A DNA stretch of 64,000 nucleotides from Thalassia testudinum (Eukaryota > Streptophyta > Magnoliopsida > Alismatales > Hydrocharitaceae). Below the pieces are notes generated by a model. That model did not search any database. It saw nothing but the letters and a program-made list of their open reading frames with translations, and was not told the DNA's origin. The stretch lies in assembly GCA_037157565.1 (NCBI GenBank), contig JAZHRO010000003.1, positions 69,752,501 to 69,816,500 of the forward strand, given 5' to 3'. Every line of letters starts with the position of its first letter. The first letter of the stretch is position 1. A program made the position numbers and the translations under genes. Positions 32,308 to 44,480 of this stretch are shown here, one piece after another.

Positions 32308-34126
32308 TGATGAGTCAATTGTTCGCTTTAAAGTCGTTTGTAGTTTTATGTGGTGGAAAAATCGACTAATCAATAATTAAAAAAAAATAACCACTCGTAG
32401 AAGAGCAGGTCGTATCCACAGGGAGGCAAAGACGTATTTAAATTCGCACTGGTTAAAAATGTTTGTTCGTAGTTAGTTTAGACGAAAATCAAGCCAAATT
32501 TGCCTTCAGATTGAAGTTGAATCAAGAAAACATGCTAAAATAGCAATTTTTAATAACTAGAGGATATTTGTTACAATGCAGATTCAATAAAATATCATTA
32601 AAAGATGACAATGGTAGAAAATGTAATTATTAATGGGATGAATACTGTAGCAAAATAGGGGATTTATTCCCCTTGGCCATGCGTAAAGAGGAGTGGACGA
32701 CCGGAGGTGGGAAGCTGAAAGGAAGTTCTTTGGACTGAGGGCTTCGCAGTGGTGGTGGCGGCGAGTCTTGCGGTGGTCGGAGTCGACCGAACGGAGGTCC
32801 GACGAAAGTGGCTGCCAGCAGTGGCTACAGCTGCTTAAGGGGTGGCTGTGCACGCTCATTGAGCACTGCTGCAGGGGGTGTGCGCGCACTGCTGGTGTTG
32901 CGGGCATGCTGGAGTTGAGCGCATGGAGGGTTGCTAGCGGGCGCGCTCTGGTGGAGGCAGATGCTGCTGCAGGCGGTAGGCGTAGGTGGACGGTGCGGGT
33001 GCATTGCAGGCTGGAAGGCGCGGAGAAGAACGCACGCCTGCTGCGTGCGTGAAGAGGCACTGTAGGGTACTGGCCGTGCCTGCCTTGCGTGCGGCTGGAG
33101 GGCGTGCTGGGGAATGCTGTAGGAGGTACGACAGAAAGGTGCAGCAGGAAGGCATGGGCGCGGGAAGGCTGTAGCTGCAGCTGGATGCTGCTGGCCGTGC
33201 CCGCCTTGGTGCAGCTGGAGGGCGTACGGGGGAATGCTGCAACCGTAGGGGCGCGCTTCTGCAGGAGGTGTGTACGCGTGTGGTTGGTGTGGGTGTGAAG
33301 TGGAGGTTGCTGCTACAAACGTGCGGCAAGAAGGCGCATGTGGGCTGGGGATGGCGTTGGAGGATGGAAGGGTCGTGCGGTGTAGTTGTGACTGGTGGCT
33401 GGAAAAAGAACTAAGGACAGGGAAGGAAGATGAAGGTGTGCTGTAGGAGCTTCAGACGTTCGGGAAACTTCCTGGACATCTTAATTGACTGAGGAGTGAA
33501 ATTGCAGTGGCTGCGGCAGTGGTTGTTGGTGACGATGGCGAGGGAGGTGCACACTGAGGTGCTCACGGTAATGCGGACGAGCTCCGGATGGCGGTGTGGC
33601 CTGTCACACTATACGCCAACGGTGGTGGAGACTCGTCGCCACGGTTGAGGCCAGCGGTGTGGAATAGACGAGAGATGAACTCTCTACATAGTGGTGGTCG
33701 GGGATGGAGGCCTACTGAGCTCAACTGCCTCCACCTCTCTCTTGAAATCAGCTGCCCGACCAGATCCAACACATCCGCTCCCCCTTGATTGGGTTCTTGG
33801 CTGTAGCAGCTGGAGGAAGAAATGAAGTCGTTGCACGTAGAAGAAGAATAAAAAATAATGATAAAATATTATGGTTATTTATATGCAAACCCTCAACTTT
33901 TATGTTAACGTAAATTAATGCATGAAATGTACCTAATTAGTTAACTAATGCAATTCTAAGTTAATTCTAAATGCATTTAAATATGAATAGGATGCATGAA
34001 TTATGTAATTAAATTAGAAATATGAATTAATATATTTACATCCCAATTTATGCTAAATAAATGTTAGAATTAACCTAATGTCTAGGTACTTAAATACTTA
34101 AATAGCTGATAAATATGGGCTAATCT
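32308..34126 (-). repeat. 3' LTR of element C
   Basis: On the plus strand runs TGATGAGTCAATT to GGGCTAATCT; the final A of the 5' LTR copy (GGGCTAATCA) is changed here. Contains TATAAATA on the minus strand at 33875-33882, the U5 motif at 32409-32427, and a tRNA-Asp-like segment GTCGTTTGTAGTTTTATGTGG at 32333-32353. ORFs in its GC-rich part (32580-33400) recur in the other LTR and are not called. Confidence 0.9.
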
Positions 34127-35269
34127 AATACCCCCATGCCTAGTTTTTACTAGTCCCTAGCAAAATTAAGTGAAACCTAGCACTCCAAGTAGACTAGTCA
34201 ACCCACTTGGCCTTCCTTCAGAAGCATATTAAGTTCAGACTCTAGACCCAAGGTTCCTAAGTAGTTGCTAAGTTACAAACTAGGTCGGCTAAAGACAAGT
34301 TGCAGGCACAAGTTTCCCTGATTTCTGACTCTACCCTAAAGTTTATTGATCCCTGAGATTAAAGCATCTGTGCCTGTGCATTAGTTTGAGTTATTTAAGT
34401 TAAAGGAAAAAGTTTTTTTTTTTTTTAGAATAATATATATATATTTTTTGTTTGATTCTTCTAAGTCTAACCTCAGATCAGCTGTCAACAAGGTCTTTGT
34501 TAGATTCATTGTCCCCATTACCATACCTCGAAGGGTGCCTGGCTTTCGATGCTTCGAGATAGCACTGCCCATAACGACCCCAAGAACTCTTGGCAATCGA
34601 CACTTTGAGATAGTATCGCCCATGGATTTCTTAAGCGAATTCAGGCCTATGGCAATCAGCACTTTGAGATAGGGCCGCCCATGGTACCTGAACCGCACAA
34701 TGCGCTTACATGCCCCCAATAGGATGGATATCCTAAGAGACAAGCGCCAAGGAGGTAATATGTTATCATTGCATCCTCAAGGTGAGTATATACTCCACCT
34801 CTCCTACGGCGGGAACTCTTCCAATCAAAATGTGTTTTCAAGCCTCTCCTAAGTCAAAACTAAAAGAACCAAATCTCTTTTCAGAAAGAAAGAAATTAAG
34901 TTAATTACCAGACCAAGTGTGTGAAGTTTGGATGCTTGGGTTTCAAGGACCCATAAACCAAAAGGTAGAACAAGACTCCGGGTACTACCCTACCTTTTAA
35001 CTCAAACCCTAGCTTCCCTTCCTCAACCTCTTGAGGAATGGTCTGCAACTTAACTCCTACTTAAGTTTTTAAGTCCACAATGGACCCTAAAGGTCTACAA
35101 CTAGTAGCTCATTTAGCTTCTAAAGTTTGACCCTAGAATTAACTTTGTCTACCCTAGAGTTCTAATTTGCTTAACACTGCAAGATCTAGCCAGTTAAGCT
35201 TAATACTCTTTTTTTTTTTATGCAAATGTATGCAATGAATGCACTATGATATGTATATCCCCAAATACA
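34127..35269 (-). other. 3' noncoding region of element C with triplicated motif
   Basis: Terminal purine tract GGCATGGGGGTA (plus-strand 34129-34140), hairpin arms at 34145-34152 and 34158-34165, and three imperfect copies of a motif read on the plus strand as GGCAATCGACACTTTGAGATA plus CGCCCATGG (34538-34573, 34590-34624, 34649-34684). Element E has the same triplet. Function unknown. Confidence 0.65.
34129..34165 (-). promoter_or_regulatory. Terminal hairpin and polypurine tract of C
   Basis: Minus strand: TTTTGCTA-GGGAC-TAGTAAAA, where the one change from the other elements keeps pairing through a G-U pair, then GGCATGGGGGTA near the LTR. Confidence 0.8.
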
Positions 35270-35306
35270 CCCTCCCATGCCTAATATCTGCAATGTCCTC
35301 ATTGCA
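35270..35306 (-). promoter_or_regulatory. Internal polypurine-tract module of C
   Basis: Minus strand TGCAATG-AGGA-CATTGCA, a 7-bp stem with loop AGGA, then GGCATGGGAGGGT. Compared with A (TTCAATG/CATTGAA), one outer pair has changed on both sides. Confidence 0.75.
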
Positions 35307-35399
35307 TAGAAGGATATTACCTGGGTTAGAGCTAGGCTGAATAGCCAAAGAACCTGTAAATCAGGTTCAAGAATTGTAGAAATAGGCCCTAAAAATGAG

Positions 35400-37246
35400 C
35401 AAAGCAATGTTGGCCTAGAAAATAGGTAACCTAGGATGTTGGCGAGCTAATGATGAATCCCGATACCAAATGCTCGCCCAACTAAGATGGGAATGAAATC
35501 TTCCCAGGTTACCAGAGGAGGTTCTAAAGGATAAATAGGTATGAAAACCTCCAAAGGGGTAGGGGGAGGATGACAAGGATCATTCAAAAGGTATGGGGAA
35601 GGAATGGTGCAAAGATAAACCCCTAAGGTAATGGACTGACTAAAGAAATCATCAATCCATACCCGATACTCCATTACGGGAAATATTGGTTTGTTAAGCC
35701 CCTCAGTCATAACAAAAGTGAGCAATTCTCTAAGGCTACGATCGTCTAGGGTGTCCATGTTACGAGGTTGCGGGATGACCATAAGATCTAAGTTGGGTTT
35801 AATTAGCTCGGTGTCCAACCCTAACACTCTTTCTAAATCCTCAATTGCATCCCAAGCATTCCTTGCACCATCACATGTATCTTCCTACTCTTCATTAGGA
35901 GTCACAATTTTGCTTTCAGATATAAGCAAATTAGAGGGTGACTTCGAAATGAATGAAGGCAGGTTGGAAGCAACAGATCTAGGGATTATCCTATCAATGT
36001 CATCCCTGGGTTTTTTTTCTTTACTCAAATCTTCCCCAGAGTCTATATGTGAATCCACATAAATCTTAGAAGTTGCTTCAAAATTTTTTATCATTTCATC
36101 ATGAGGAGAAATATCATCAATGGTTGTGTTAGGGAAACCTAATTTGGTCAAATTTGTGACATCCTCAAGGGCTAACTCTTCAAATCAGACATAATCACCC
36201 TTAGTATCTCTCCAAATCTTTAATGTAGGTTCCTCATATAATTTGTCTTTCTCCTCATCACACAATTCATCATATACCTAAAGCCTAGAATCATCTAATA
36301 TCTCAGTAGATCCCTTAGGGTGCTTTATCTGAGGTAAATGGTTTACATTGGTAACATTAGACACCTCAGATAGCTCAATTTCTTTAGGGTTAGGTTCCCT
36401 AAGGGTGGGCTTGAGTTCCATCTCATGATTAAAAGGGAGGGTAGGATTAACAACTTGACTTTGACCCACTTCATCAAATGTCACGAAAATACTATCATCT
36501 GGGTTGAGGTCTTCCAATGGTGCCATCATTCCCTTCTTTTGGCTCCAATATAATTCAGGTGGATACTCAACCTTATCATCATCTTCTTCAGGTTGCCACC
36601 TTTCGTCATCCAATGCATAGCTACTTTCATGTGTATCGTCCTCCCACCTATGGTGTGGATCTCTCAAGGAAGTGTCATCTAATGGGGAGGTTTCAAAATC
36701 GATCCTCGAAAAGTAGCTATTCTCCCCAGAATTTCCCTCCAACTTAAAGTGTAGCTCTCCCACGGGAGATGCATCTATTGTAGAGGGGTGTACGTCATCC
36801 TCAATGGGGTAGATTGGGTGGCTAATTTCATCTCTTTCTTGTTGGCCTGCTCTCAAAGATTCTCCTAACAATTCAATAATTTCGTTTTGCATTTTCTGTA
36901 TTTCCATCTTCAAAGAGGAGAGGTCATTTCTATCATGAGAGAAGTCAGGCTCAGGCTTATAGTACCCAGGAGTGTCTGTCCAACCATTATAATTTTTCAG
37001 GGAGGGTGGGTTGGGTATTTCTATGTTGTGTGGGATATTGGGCAAAGCAAATCCCGCTCCTAGGTTCTACTCTCTGATTTGGGGCTTAATCAGACCAATA
37101 CTCCTATAATAGGAGTAAAACAAATCCCAATGATTGTCATTATGTCCATCAAGGGATGGACCATCTCGATGTCTGGGATCGAAGGATGCAGAGTGGGGGT
37201 GAGGGTGTGGGCAAGATGTGAAAGGATGAAAATCAATGTGGTCCAT
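35400..37246 (-). pseudogene. ORF of non-autonomous element C, in-frame stops only
   Basis: ATG at 37246-37244 (MDHIDFHPFTSCPHPHP). One frame runs over 600 codons with no frameshift, but stops at 37067-37069, 36278-36280, 36185-36187, 35885-35887 and 35447-35449 (all TAG except one TGA). Regions: His/Pro/Ser-rich N-terminus, LGAGFALPNIP and GWTDTP (as in B), a Lys/Glu/Met coiled-coil-like stretch (LKMEIQKMQNEIIELLGE), a long acidic segment, and the shared GRAFGIGIHH-stop-LANILGYL. Similar in length and layout to E's intact ORF. Function unknown. Confidence 0.75.
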
Positions 37247-38499
37247 TCTAACTCACACCTCAATCAGAATTCCCCAAGCAAAACACAATTCAAAAGGACC
37301 TTCTAGGTCTTTCCCAATTTAGGCTTTTGATTTTAAGTCAGATTGCAGGTGACAATACAATTTGTTCAATCAATTTACACGCCTATTGTCGACCTATGGC
37401 TCGCCTAAGAAGACCTAGTTGGAGCTTAGGTGTTCTTCCCTAAATCTCAAATGGTAGAGCAACTCCAAGGATGGAAGATCGAGGGATGCAAGTAGGCCTA
37501 AGCCTTCCTTTGAAGCTGTGCTTTCGCAGTGCTTCTCAACTACCGCCAAAAATCCGTGACAGCATATCCCCCTCTTTGGATTTACAAAACCTTTGATCTC
37601 AAGTTCCAAACACTTCAGAACCCAACGAGAGGAGGGCTCTTGTCCTAGTATTTCCAAACTTAAGGAGTGTCTAAAAGCGTGCCGTGGTGCAAGCGAAATA
37701 AGTGTTCATACACCACAAAAGATTTTGAATCGCACGCCAAGTTTGAAAATCAAATCCTTGGCTTTTAAAATGTCTCTCCTTTAATTAGTCCTTTTTCTAG
37801 AAAATATGTGACCACTTGTTGAATTTATTCAATACAGATTAGGTGGTCTTCGCATTAAGTCCAAATGCAAAGCGTGATCAAGAATAGGATGCAAAGTAAG
37901 AGAATGCATACCTTTCTTCCAGCAATCAATGATGCAAGAATGCATGCAATGCAGAGAAATAAATCTAGAGGCTACTCATACAGACCTAACTGGTTCGTCC
38001 TACGGGCAGGCAACTTCTATCAGGCAGCTCATTTTTATTATTATTATTTTTTTTTTTTTTAACTACTTATGCACAAACAAATCAAGGTAAACAATCCACA
38101 AAATAAACTAAAAACCTAAATCTAAAGAAAAGGGAACAGGCTCCCAAAAATTACCCAACATGGGCCTAAAACAAAATCGGGCAACAAACCCCTCAAAATA
38201 TACCCCAGAACAAGGGTTTCAAACCAAATGCAATGAAAAATTAAATCTAAAGTCTTAATTCTATTCTAATCAGATTAGCGACTAAATGTACAGTGATGAC
38301 CGTTGCGTCCTCGACCTTCTCCTCCTTTCCAAAGTAGCCCGACCAATTCTCCTCTGGCTACGTCAAGGGTCGCCTCTCAATATGGCTGATTCCTCGCACA
38401 AAATTTCTCGCACAGAAAAGAAAATAATAAATGGTCAAATCACTGTGCAATTGACAAATAATCAAAATAAAATCAGGTGAAATTATTGCATCTGTTGCC
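37247..38499 (-). other. 5' leader of element C
   Basis: Contains GATTGCTGGA followed by GGTATGCATTC (donor-like, about 37900-37930), a stretch matching D's leader (TTGCATCC, TCTTG.TCACGC.TTGCATT) and a GACCAC/GTGGTC hairpin at 37810-37848. Noncoding. Confidence 0.6.
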
Positions 38500-38517
38500 T
38501 CCCCAGTAACGGCGCCA
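38500..38517 (-). promoter_or_regulatory. Primer-binding site of C (tRNA-Asp)
   Basis: Plus-strand TCCCCAGTAACGGCGCCA, two mismatches to the tRNA-Asp 3' end, two bases from the LTR. Confidence 0.88.
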
Positions 38518-38519
38518 TT

Positions 38520-40361
38520 TGATGAGTCGATTATTCGCTTTAAAGTCGTTTATAGTCTTATGTGGTGGAAAAATTGACTAATCAATAATTAAAAAAAAAT
38601 AACCACTCGTAGAAGAGTGGGTCATATCCACAGGGAGGCAATGACGTATTTAAATTCTCACCAGTTAAAAACATTTGTTTGTAGTTAGTTTAGATGAAAA
38701 TCAAGCCAAATTTGCCTCCAGATTAAAGTTGAATCAAGAAAACATGCTGAAATAGCAATTTTTAATAACTAGAGGATATTTGTTGCAATGCAGATTCAAT
38801 AAAATATCATTAAAAGATGACAATGGTAGAAAATGTAATTATTAATGGGATGAATACTGTAGCAGAAAAGGGGATTTATTCCCCTTGGCCGTGCGTGAAG
38901 AGGAGTGGACGGCCGGAGGCAGGAAGCTCGGAGGAAGTTGTTTGGATCAAGGGCTTTGCAGCGGTGGTCACGGCGAGTCGCGCGGTGGTCGGAGTCGGCC
39001 GAACGGAGCTCCGGAAAAAGTGGCTGCCAATGGTGGCTGCAGCTGCTTAAGGGGTGGCTATGCGTGTGCGTTGAGCGCTGCTGCAGGGGGTGTGCGCACA
39101 CTGCTGGTGTTGCGGGCACGTTGGTGTTGAGCACGCGGAGGGTTGCTGGTAGGCACGCTCTGGTTGAGGTGGATGCTACTGCAGGCGGTAGGCGCAAGTG
39201 GACTGTGCGGGTGCACTACAGGCTGGAAGGCGTGGAGAAGAACGCATGCCTGCTGCGTGCGTGAAGAGGCACTGCAGGGTGCTGGCCGTGCCTGCCTTGC
39301 GCGTGGCTGGAGGCATGCGGGGGAATGCTGCAGGAGGTGCGGTAGGAAGGCTTGGGTGTGGGAAGGCTGCATTAGGTGCGGTAGGAAGGCGTGGGTGCGG
39401 GAAGGCTGCAGCTGCTGTTGGATACTGTAGGCCGTGCCCGCCTTGCGCACAGGTGGAGGGCGTGCGGGGGAACACTGCAGCCTAGGGGCACGCTTCTGCA
39501 GGAGGTGCGTACGCATGCAGTTGGTGTGGGCGTGAAGTGGAGGTTGCTGCTGCAGATGTGCGGCAGGAAGGCGTGTGTGGGCTGGGGATGGCTTTGGAGG
39601 ATGGAAGGGTCATGTGGTGTAGCTGTAATTGGTGGCTGGAAAAAGAACTAAGGATAGGGAAGGAAGATGAAGGTGTGCTGTAGGAGCTTCTGACGTCAAG
39701 GAAACTTCCCGGATGTCTTAACTGATTGAGGAGTGAAATTGCAGTGGCTGCGGCGGTGGTTGTTGGTGACGATGGCGAGGGAGGTGCACACTGAGGTGCT
39801 CACGGTAATGCGGACGAGCTCCAGATGGCAGTGTGGCCTGTCACACCACACGCCCACGGTGGTGGAGACTCGTCACCACGATTGAGGCCGACGATGTAGA
39901 ATGGACGAGAGACGAACTCTACACAGTGGTGGTCGGGGATGGTGGCTTACTGAGCTTGGCTGCCTCCTCCTCTCTTTTGAAATCAGCTGCCCGACCAGAT
40001 CCAACACATCTGCTCCTCCTTGATTGGGTTCTTCACTGTGGCAGCTAGAGGATGAAATGCAGTCGTTGCACGTAGAAGAAGAATAAAAAATAATGATAAA
40101 ATATTATGGTTATTTATATACAAACCCTCAACTTTTATGTTAACCTAAATTAATGCATGCAATGTACCTAATTAGTTAACTAATGCAATTCTAAGTTAAT
40201 TCTAAATGCATTTAAATATGAATAAGATGCATGAATTATGTAATTAAATTAGAAATATGAATTAATCTATTTACATCCTAATTTATGCTAAATAAATGTT
40301 AGAATTAACCTAATGTCTAAGTACTTAAATACTTAAATAGCTCACAAATATGGGCTAATCA
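38520..40361 (-). repeat. 5' LTR of element C
   Basis: 1,842 bp, TGATGAGTCGATT to GGGCTAATCA on the plus strand. Minus-strand TATAAATA at 40111-40118. U5 motif at 38621-38640; tRNA-Asp-like segment at 38545-38566. Confidence 0.9.
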
Positions 40362-40935
40362 CCATTGAGCTACCGCCATCGCCGTATCTCCTCCTTGTCA
40401 TCGGCGACAACTCCGGCCACCACGTGCCGCTGCACAACCGTCGGGGCACTCTTCTCCTCCAACCCTACTCTTCTGACGGGCCACGCCACGAGTCGCGGCT
40501 CCCCGAGTTCATGCAAGTGAGCAACTCTACCTCCCATGTTTTGCTATTGGAGAGGGGGAATTTGTTTAAATGATTATGGTTGAAGAGGTGGGATTTTTGG
40601 GAAATTATTTTATATTGTGGGTAATTGTTTCTCAGGCCGTCTGATTCTCTATATTTTATGTTACTACTCATTAAAGTTACTCTTCGTTTGGTTTGATGCT
40701 ACAACTAATAGTCGAAGTTACATTTTGCATCATGTTAAGCTTCATACAACATACTCCTGCACTACAAATATTGGTGAATTTATTAGGTTGTCCTCCTTGT
40801 CGATATGACCTGAAGTGTGGTATAATTTTAGTATATTTTTAGTAACTTTGATCATGGGTTTTCCACCACATTGTTTACTATGACACAGTATTTTTTTGAT
40901 TCATTATTTCTGCAAGCGAAAAATCCTCTCGACCA
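40362..40935 (+). repeat. 5' LTR of element D, second part
   Basis: Resumes after element C and ends CGACCA at 40935. The U5 motif reads GTCCTCCTTGTCGATATGACC at 40789-40809. A weak trace of the tRNA-Asp 5' complement (TTTACTATGACACAG) is near 40876. Confidence 0.8.
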
Positions 40936-40937
40936 AA

Positions 40938-40955
40938 TGGCGCCGTTGCCGGGGA
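40938..40955 (+). promoter_or_regulatory. Primer-binding site of D (tRNA-Asp)
   Basis: TGGCGCCGTTGCCGGGGA, a perfect complement to the tRNA-Asp 3' end, two bases after the LTR. Confidence 0.93.
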
Positions 40956-42278
40956 GGTAATAGATGCAATAGATTCACCTGATTTTTTTTTCTGATTATT
41001 CTGAGTTGCACAGTGTTTGACCAATTGTTATCTTTTCTGTGCGAGGAATCTGACAAGGCAATTGGTGCAGCAGAGAGACAACATCGGCCTTGAGCGATGT
41101 CCACACGGGGAGAAGATGTAGGAGACCTGGATCCTACTCTCACAGGGGATCATCCTTCATCGCAATTTTATTTCTGTCTTCTCACCCTTGTAGTAATTGG
41201 GGCTTAATTTTGGGGGTCTGTCCCCACATTCTTTAGAGGCTAGGGGATACTTTTTTTTTGCATGTGAAATTATATTTCTACTTGCTTGCACCTAAAACAA
41301 ACAAAAGAAATTATCGAGCTGCCTGTTTAGGAGTTGCATGCCCTTAGGTTCTCGCATTTAGGGGTGATTGAGTAGCACATTAGATCTCATTATTACATTA
41401 CGAGCATATTTGCATGAAGATTGCTGGAGATAAGTACACATTTCTAATGTTGCATCCGGCTCTTGTTCACGCATTTGCATTCGGATTAAAATTCAAGACC
41501 ACCAAACTGATTGAATTTACTTAATGCAGTGGTCTCCTAACTGCAATTGGGATTGATAATCAGATTTGACCTTAAAACCAAATCACACTTGATCTTATTC
41601 AAAGGAACTTGTCTGCGTTTTCAAAATAAAAAATGATTTGCAGTGTGATGCACACTTCTGATATTGAGCATGCACATTAGGTACCGCACTAAGTCTCGAT
41701 CCCTTAAGGCTATAGGCACTGATCTCTTTATCGGTGCAGGCCCTCCTATCTTGCTTTGTGGTGGTGGTACTATCTTTTGACCGAGTGCTTTGATACTTCA
41801 TGGAGGGGGACACCCCTTAAAGGAACAAAAGGGTAGTTAAGAGGCACTGCGTATGCATCACCTCAAAGGAAGGGTTTTCCCTACTTGCATCCCTTTGTTC
41901 ATCCTTGGAGTAACTTCTCACTTGATCACTTGAGAGTATCATCTAAGCAAAGTATAGGTCCTAGTGCACTTGAAGGTTGGATTAGGTTGCGTAATTGTAG
42001 TGAATAAGTTGTTTGGCCATCTATATCAACCAATTCAACCTCGGCAACAAAGAAGGTCAAGATCTTAAGTCATCACCCCTCTTATACCACTTACGTAGGA
42101 ATAGACACCTTGACCTTTTGGCCTATATTTGAAGTGGTGTCACTTACTCAATCGACAATAACTTGAATTGTGATTGATATTGTATGCTTGTAGATGCTCT
42201 CTTGAGGGTAGTCTGGTGTTTGATACTGAGCTCGAGAAAATCCTTAGGAGAGCCCACCAAGGAGAGAAAAGAGAAGAA
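40956..42278 (+). other. 5' leader of element D
   Basis: Noncoding. GAAGATTGCTGGAGATAAGTACACATTTC (three blocks, 41416-41444) and the GACCAC-26 bases-GTGGTC hairpin (41497-41534) match A and C. No ORF over 75 codons with support. Confidence 0.6.
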
Positions 42279-43457
42279 ATGGCTGATCAAGGAGAAAATC
42301 AACAAAGGACCCTGAGGGACTATTTTATTCCGACCAACCAACCTACTCAAGCACTAAGATGACTGGCAGGGGATAATCCATATGAGATCAAGAGCAGTAC
42401 CATATCTTTGTTGCCCTCCTTTTATGGTACTACTAGGGAGGACCCCTACTAGCATTTAGAGGAATTCACCGAGGTCTGCTCTACGGTGAAACTTCAGAAC
42501 TTTACTGATGACACTCTGATGAGAACCCTCTTTCCCTTCTCCTTTAAGGACAAGGAAAAACACTAGTATCACACCTTGGATGCAAGGGTGAATGATTGAA
42601 ACACCCTTAAGGGAGAATTCTTGAAAAAATACTTCCCGATGAGAAAAACCAAACACTACAGGAGGGAAATCATGGGTTTTACTCAATTAGATGGGGAACA
42701 ATTCCATGAGACTTGGGAGCGATTCAATGATCTGATTCGACTATGGCCCCACCATCAAGTACATAAATGGAAATCGGTAGAAAGGTTTTACACTGGACTA
42801 TTTGATAGGCATAGGCAAACCGTGGATGCTGCTTGTGCCGAAACCTTTCTCACCAAAACGGAGGATGAGGCTTGGACATTATTTGAGTCACTGAGTGACA
42901 ATTCTATCCACTTGACCTCAGCCTATCAAGATAGGAAACCATCCATCCTCCAAAGGAAAGTTGAAGCTAGTGAAGCTGGGGTGACTTGGAATTTGGTTTT
43001 CCAGATACAATTGTTGAATCAAAACTTTGAAAGACTCATGACAAACCCAAACACATTCCCGCAAACTGCTTCCCAAGTCCGGACTCTTTATGAATGCTCC
43101 ATTTTCCAAAGTACTCTTCATACCACTGTCGAGTGTCATTTGGCTAATCAATTCCCTAATTTAGTACAGGCAGACCTGAATGCTACCCAAGGTTTTCGTG
43201 CACTTCCTAGGAATAATCCTTTTGCAAACACCTACAATCCTGGATGGAGAAACCATCCCAATTTCTCATGGAAGCAAGGTGATACTTTAAACTCAGTGAA
43301 TATAAGAGCCCAACCCTCCAAACCCATTCAGGCACAATAATCCCATTCTCCTCCTCAACCCAACAATTCTGAGATGGAAGATCTGAAAGCTATGATGAAG
43401 GCCATGCAAGAAAATCAAAGTATGATCATTCAATCTCAGAATAAGGCTATCTAAGAA
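42279..43457 (+). pseudogene. gag: gag of element D, decayed
   Basis: ATG at 42279 (MADQGENQQRTLRDYFIP). In-frame stops near 42360, 42449, 42564, 42597, 43338 and 43452, with no frameshift to this point. The core is recognisable: FLKKYFPMRKTKHYRREIMGF, FHETWERFNDLIRLWPHHQ, VERFYTGLFDRHRQTVDAA. A zinc-knuckle remnant C-x-x-F-x5-H-x4-C (ECSIFQSTLHTTVEC) has lost its second Cys. NTYNPGWRNHPNFSWK follows, as in A's gag. The element cannot make this protein. Confidence 0.85.
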
Positions 43458-44480
43458 ATGCAATCTCAAATTGGCCATCGTGTTGAGGCTGTTAGACAAC
43501 GTGACCCTGGGAAATTGCCCAGCTCATCTGAGGAGAACCCGAGGGGTAAAGGGCCCTTCATAAGGGAGCATGCTAAGGCTGTGACTGTTTTGAGGAGTGG
43601 TAAGCAACTCTCCAAACCTGAACTTGCTTCTACGGTCACCCCTCCTACCACTCCAACCATCACCTACACATCCACTGAGGAAGAGTCACTCAGCCCCTCC
43701 TCACTTGAAATCACCCATCCGAAGGATGTTGTCCCCATTCCACCTTGTCTCGCCATGACAACCCCTCTACCCAGAGGCCAAGAGTGCCCTTTCCAGAGCA
43801 CTTATCTGTCCCTGAGGCACCTGTTGCTGGCTCATTTGGAGCCAAGGATAGGATGGGTGAAATGATGGAAACATTTAAGCAAGTTCACATTAACTTGCCT
43901 CTTTTGGATGCTCTTAAGCAAATACCATCCTAAGCTAAATTTCTAAAAGACCTGTGTACCCAAAAGAGGAAATCTAGGAAATACGTCCAGGCTATGGTCA
44001 TTTTGCCCGACCTAGTCAGCTCGGTCCTACAACAAGGTACACCCCCCAAGATGAAGGACTCAAGAGCCTTGTATATTTCTGTGGTCATTGGAGACCAATG
44101 CATCGATAAGGCTCTCCTCAATCTAGGTGCGAGGGTTAATATATTGCCGAGATCTATCTATGAGCTATTAGGAGGAGGTGGTTTGAAGCCTAGTCTTATA
44201 ATCCTCTAAGTAGTTGATAGATCGCTGAAGACACCACGTGAGCTCTTAGAAGATTTCCTGGTGAGAGTAGAGGATTTCTTCTTTCCCGTTGACTTTGTGA
44301 TATTGGACATTGACCCATCCAACATGCCCACCAAACCCTCAATTTTCTTGGGGCATCTCTTTTTGGCTACAACCAATGCATCAATCAATTGCAAATCAGG
44401 GGCACTCAAGATGGGCATTAGGATTCGAAAAATCTGGCTCAATGTGTTTGATGCTTATAAACAACCTGGATTAGAAGATT
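43458..44480 (+). pseudogene. pro: Protease region of element D, decayed
   Basis: Frame changes between 43700 and 43860. METFKQVHINLPLLDALKQIPS and KFLKDLCTQKRK match A. The active site reads LLNLGARVNILP: the catalytic Asp is Asn and the Ser is Arg, so it is inactive. A stop falls after LIIL (44207-44209), then LEDFLVRVEDFFFPVDFVILD and GHLFLATTNASI. Confidence 0.85.

Larger units (their letters stand above)
32308..40361 (-). mobile_element. Element C: non-autonomous LTR retrotransposon nested in D
   Basis: Minus strand: 5' LTR 38520-40361, primer site 38500-38517, leader, ORF (37246 to about 35400), internal purine tract (35270-35306), triplicated 3' motif (34538-34685), terminal hairpin (34145-34165), 3' LTR 32308-34126. 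No gag or pol. Flanks CCAGC and CCATT agree at only three of five bases, so the target duplication has decayed or the insertion was irregular. LTRs differ at 5 of the first 63 bases. Related to B. Confidence 0.9.
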
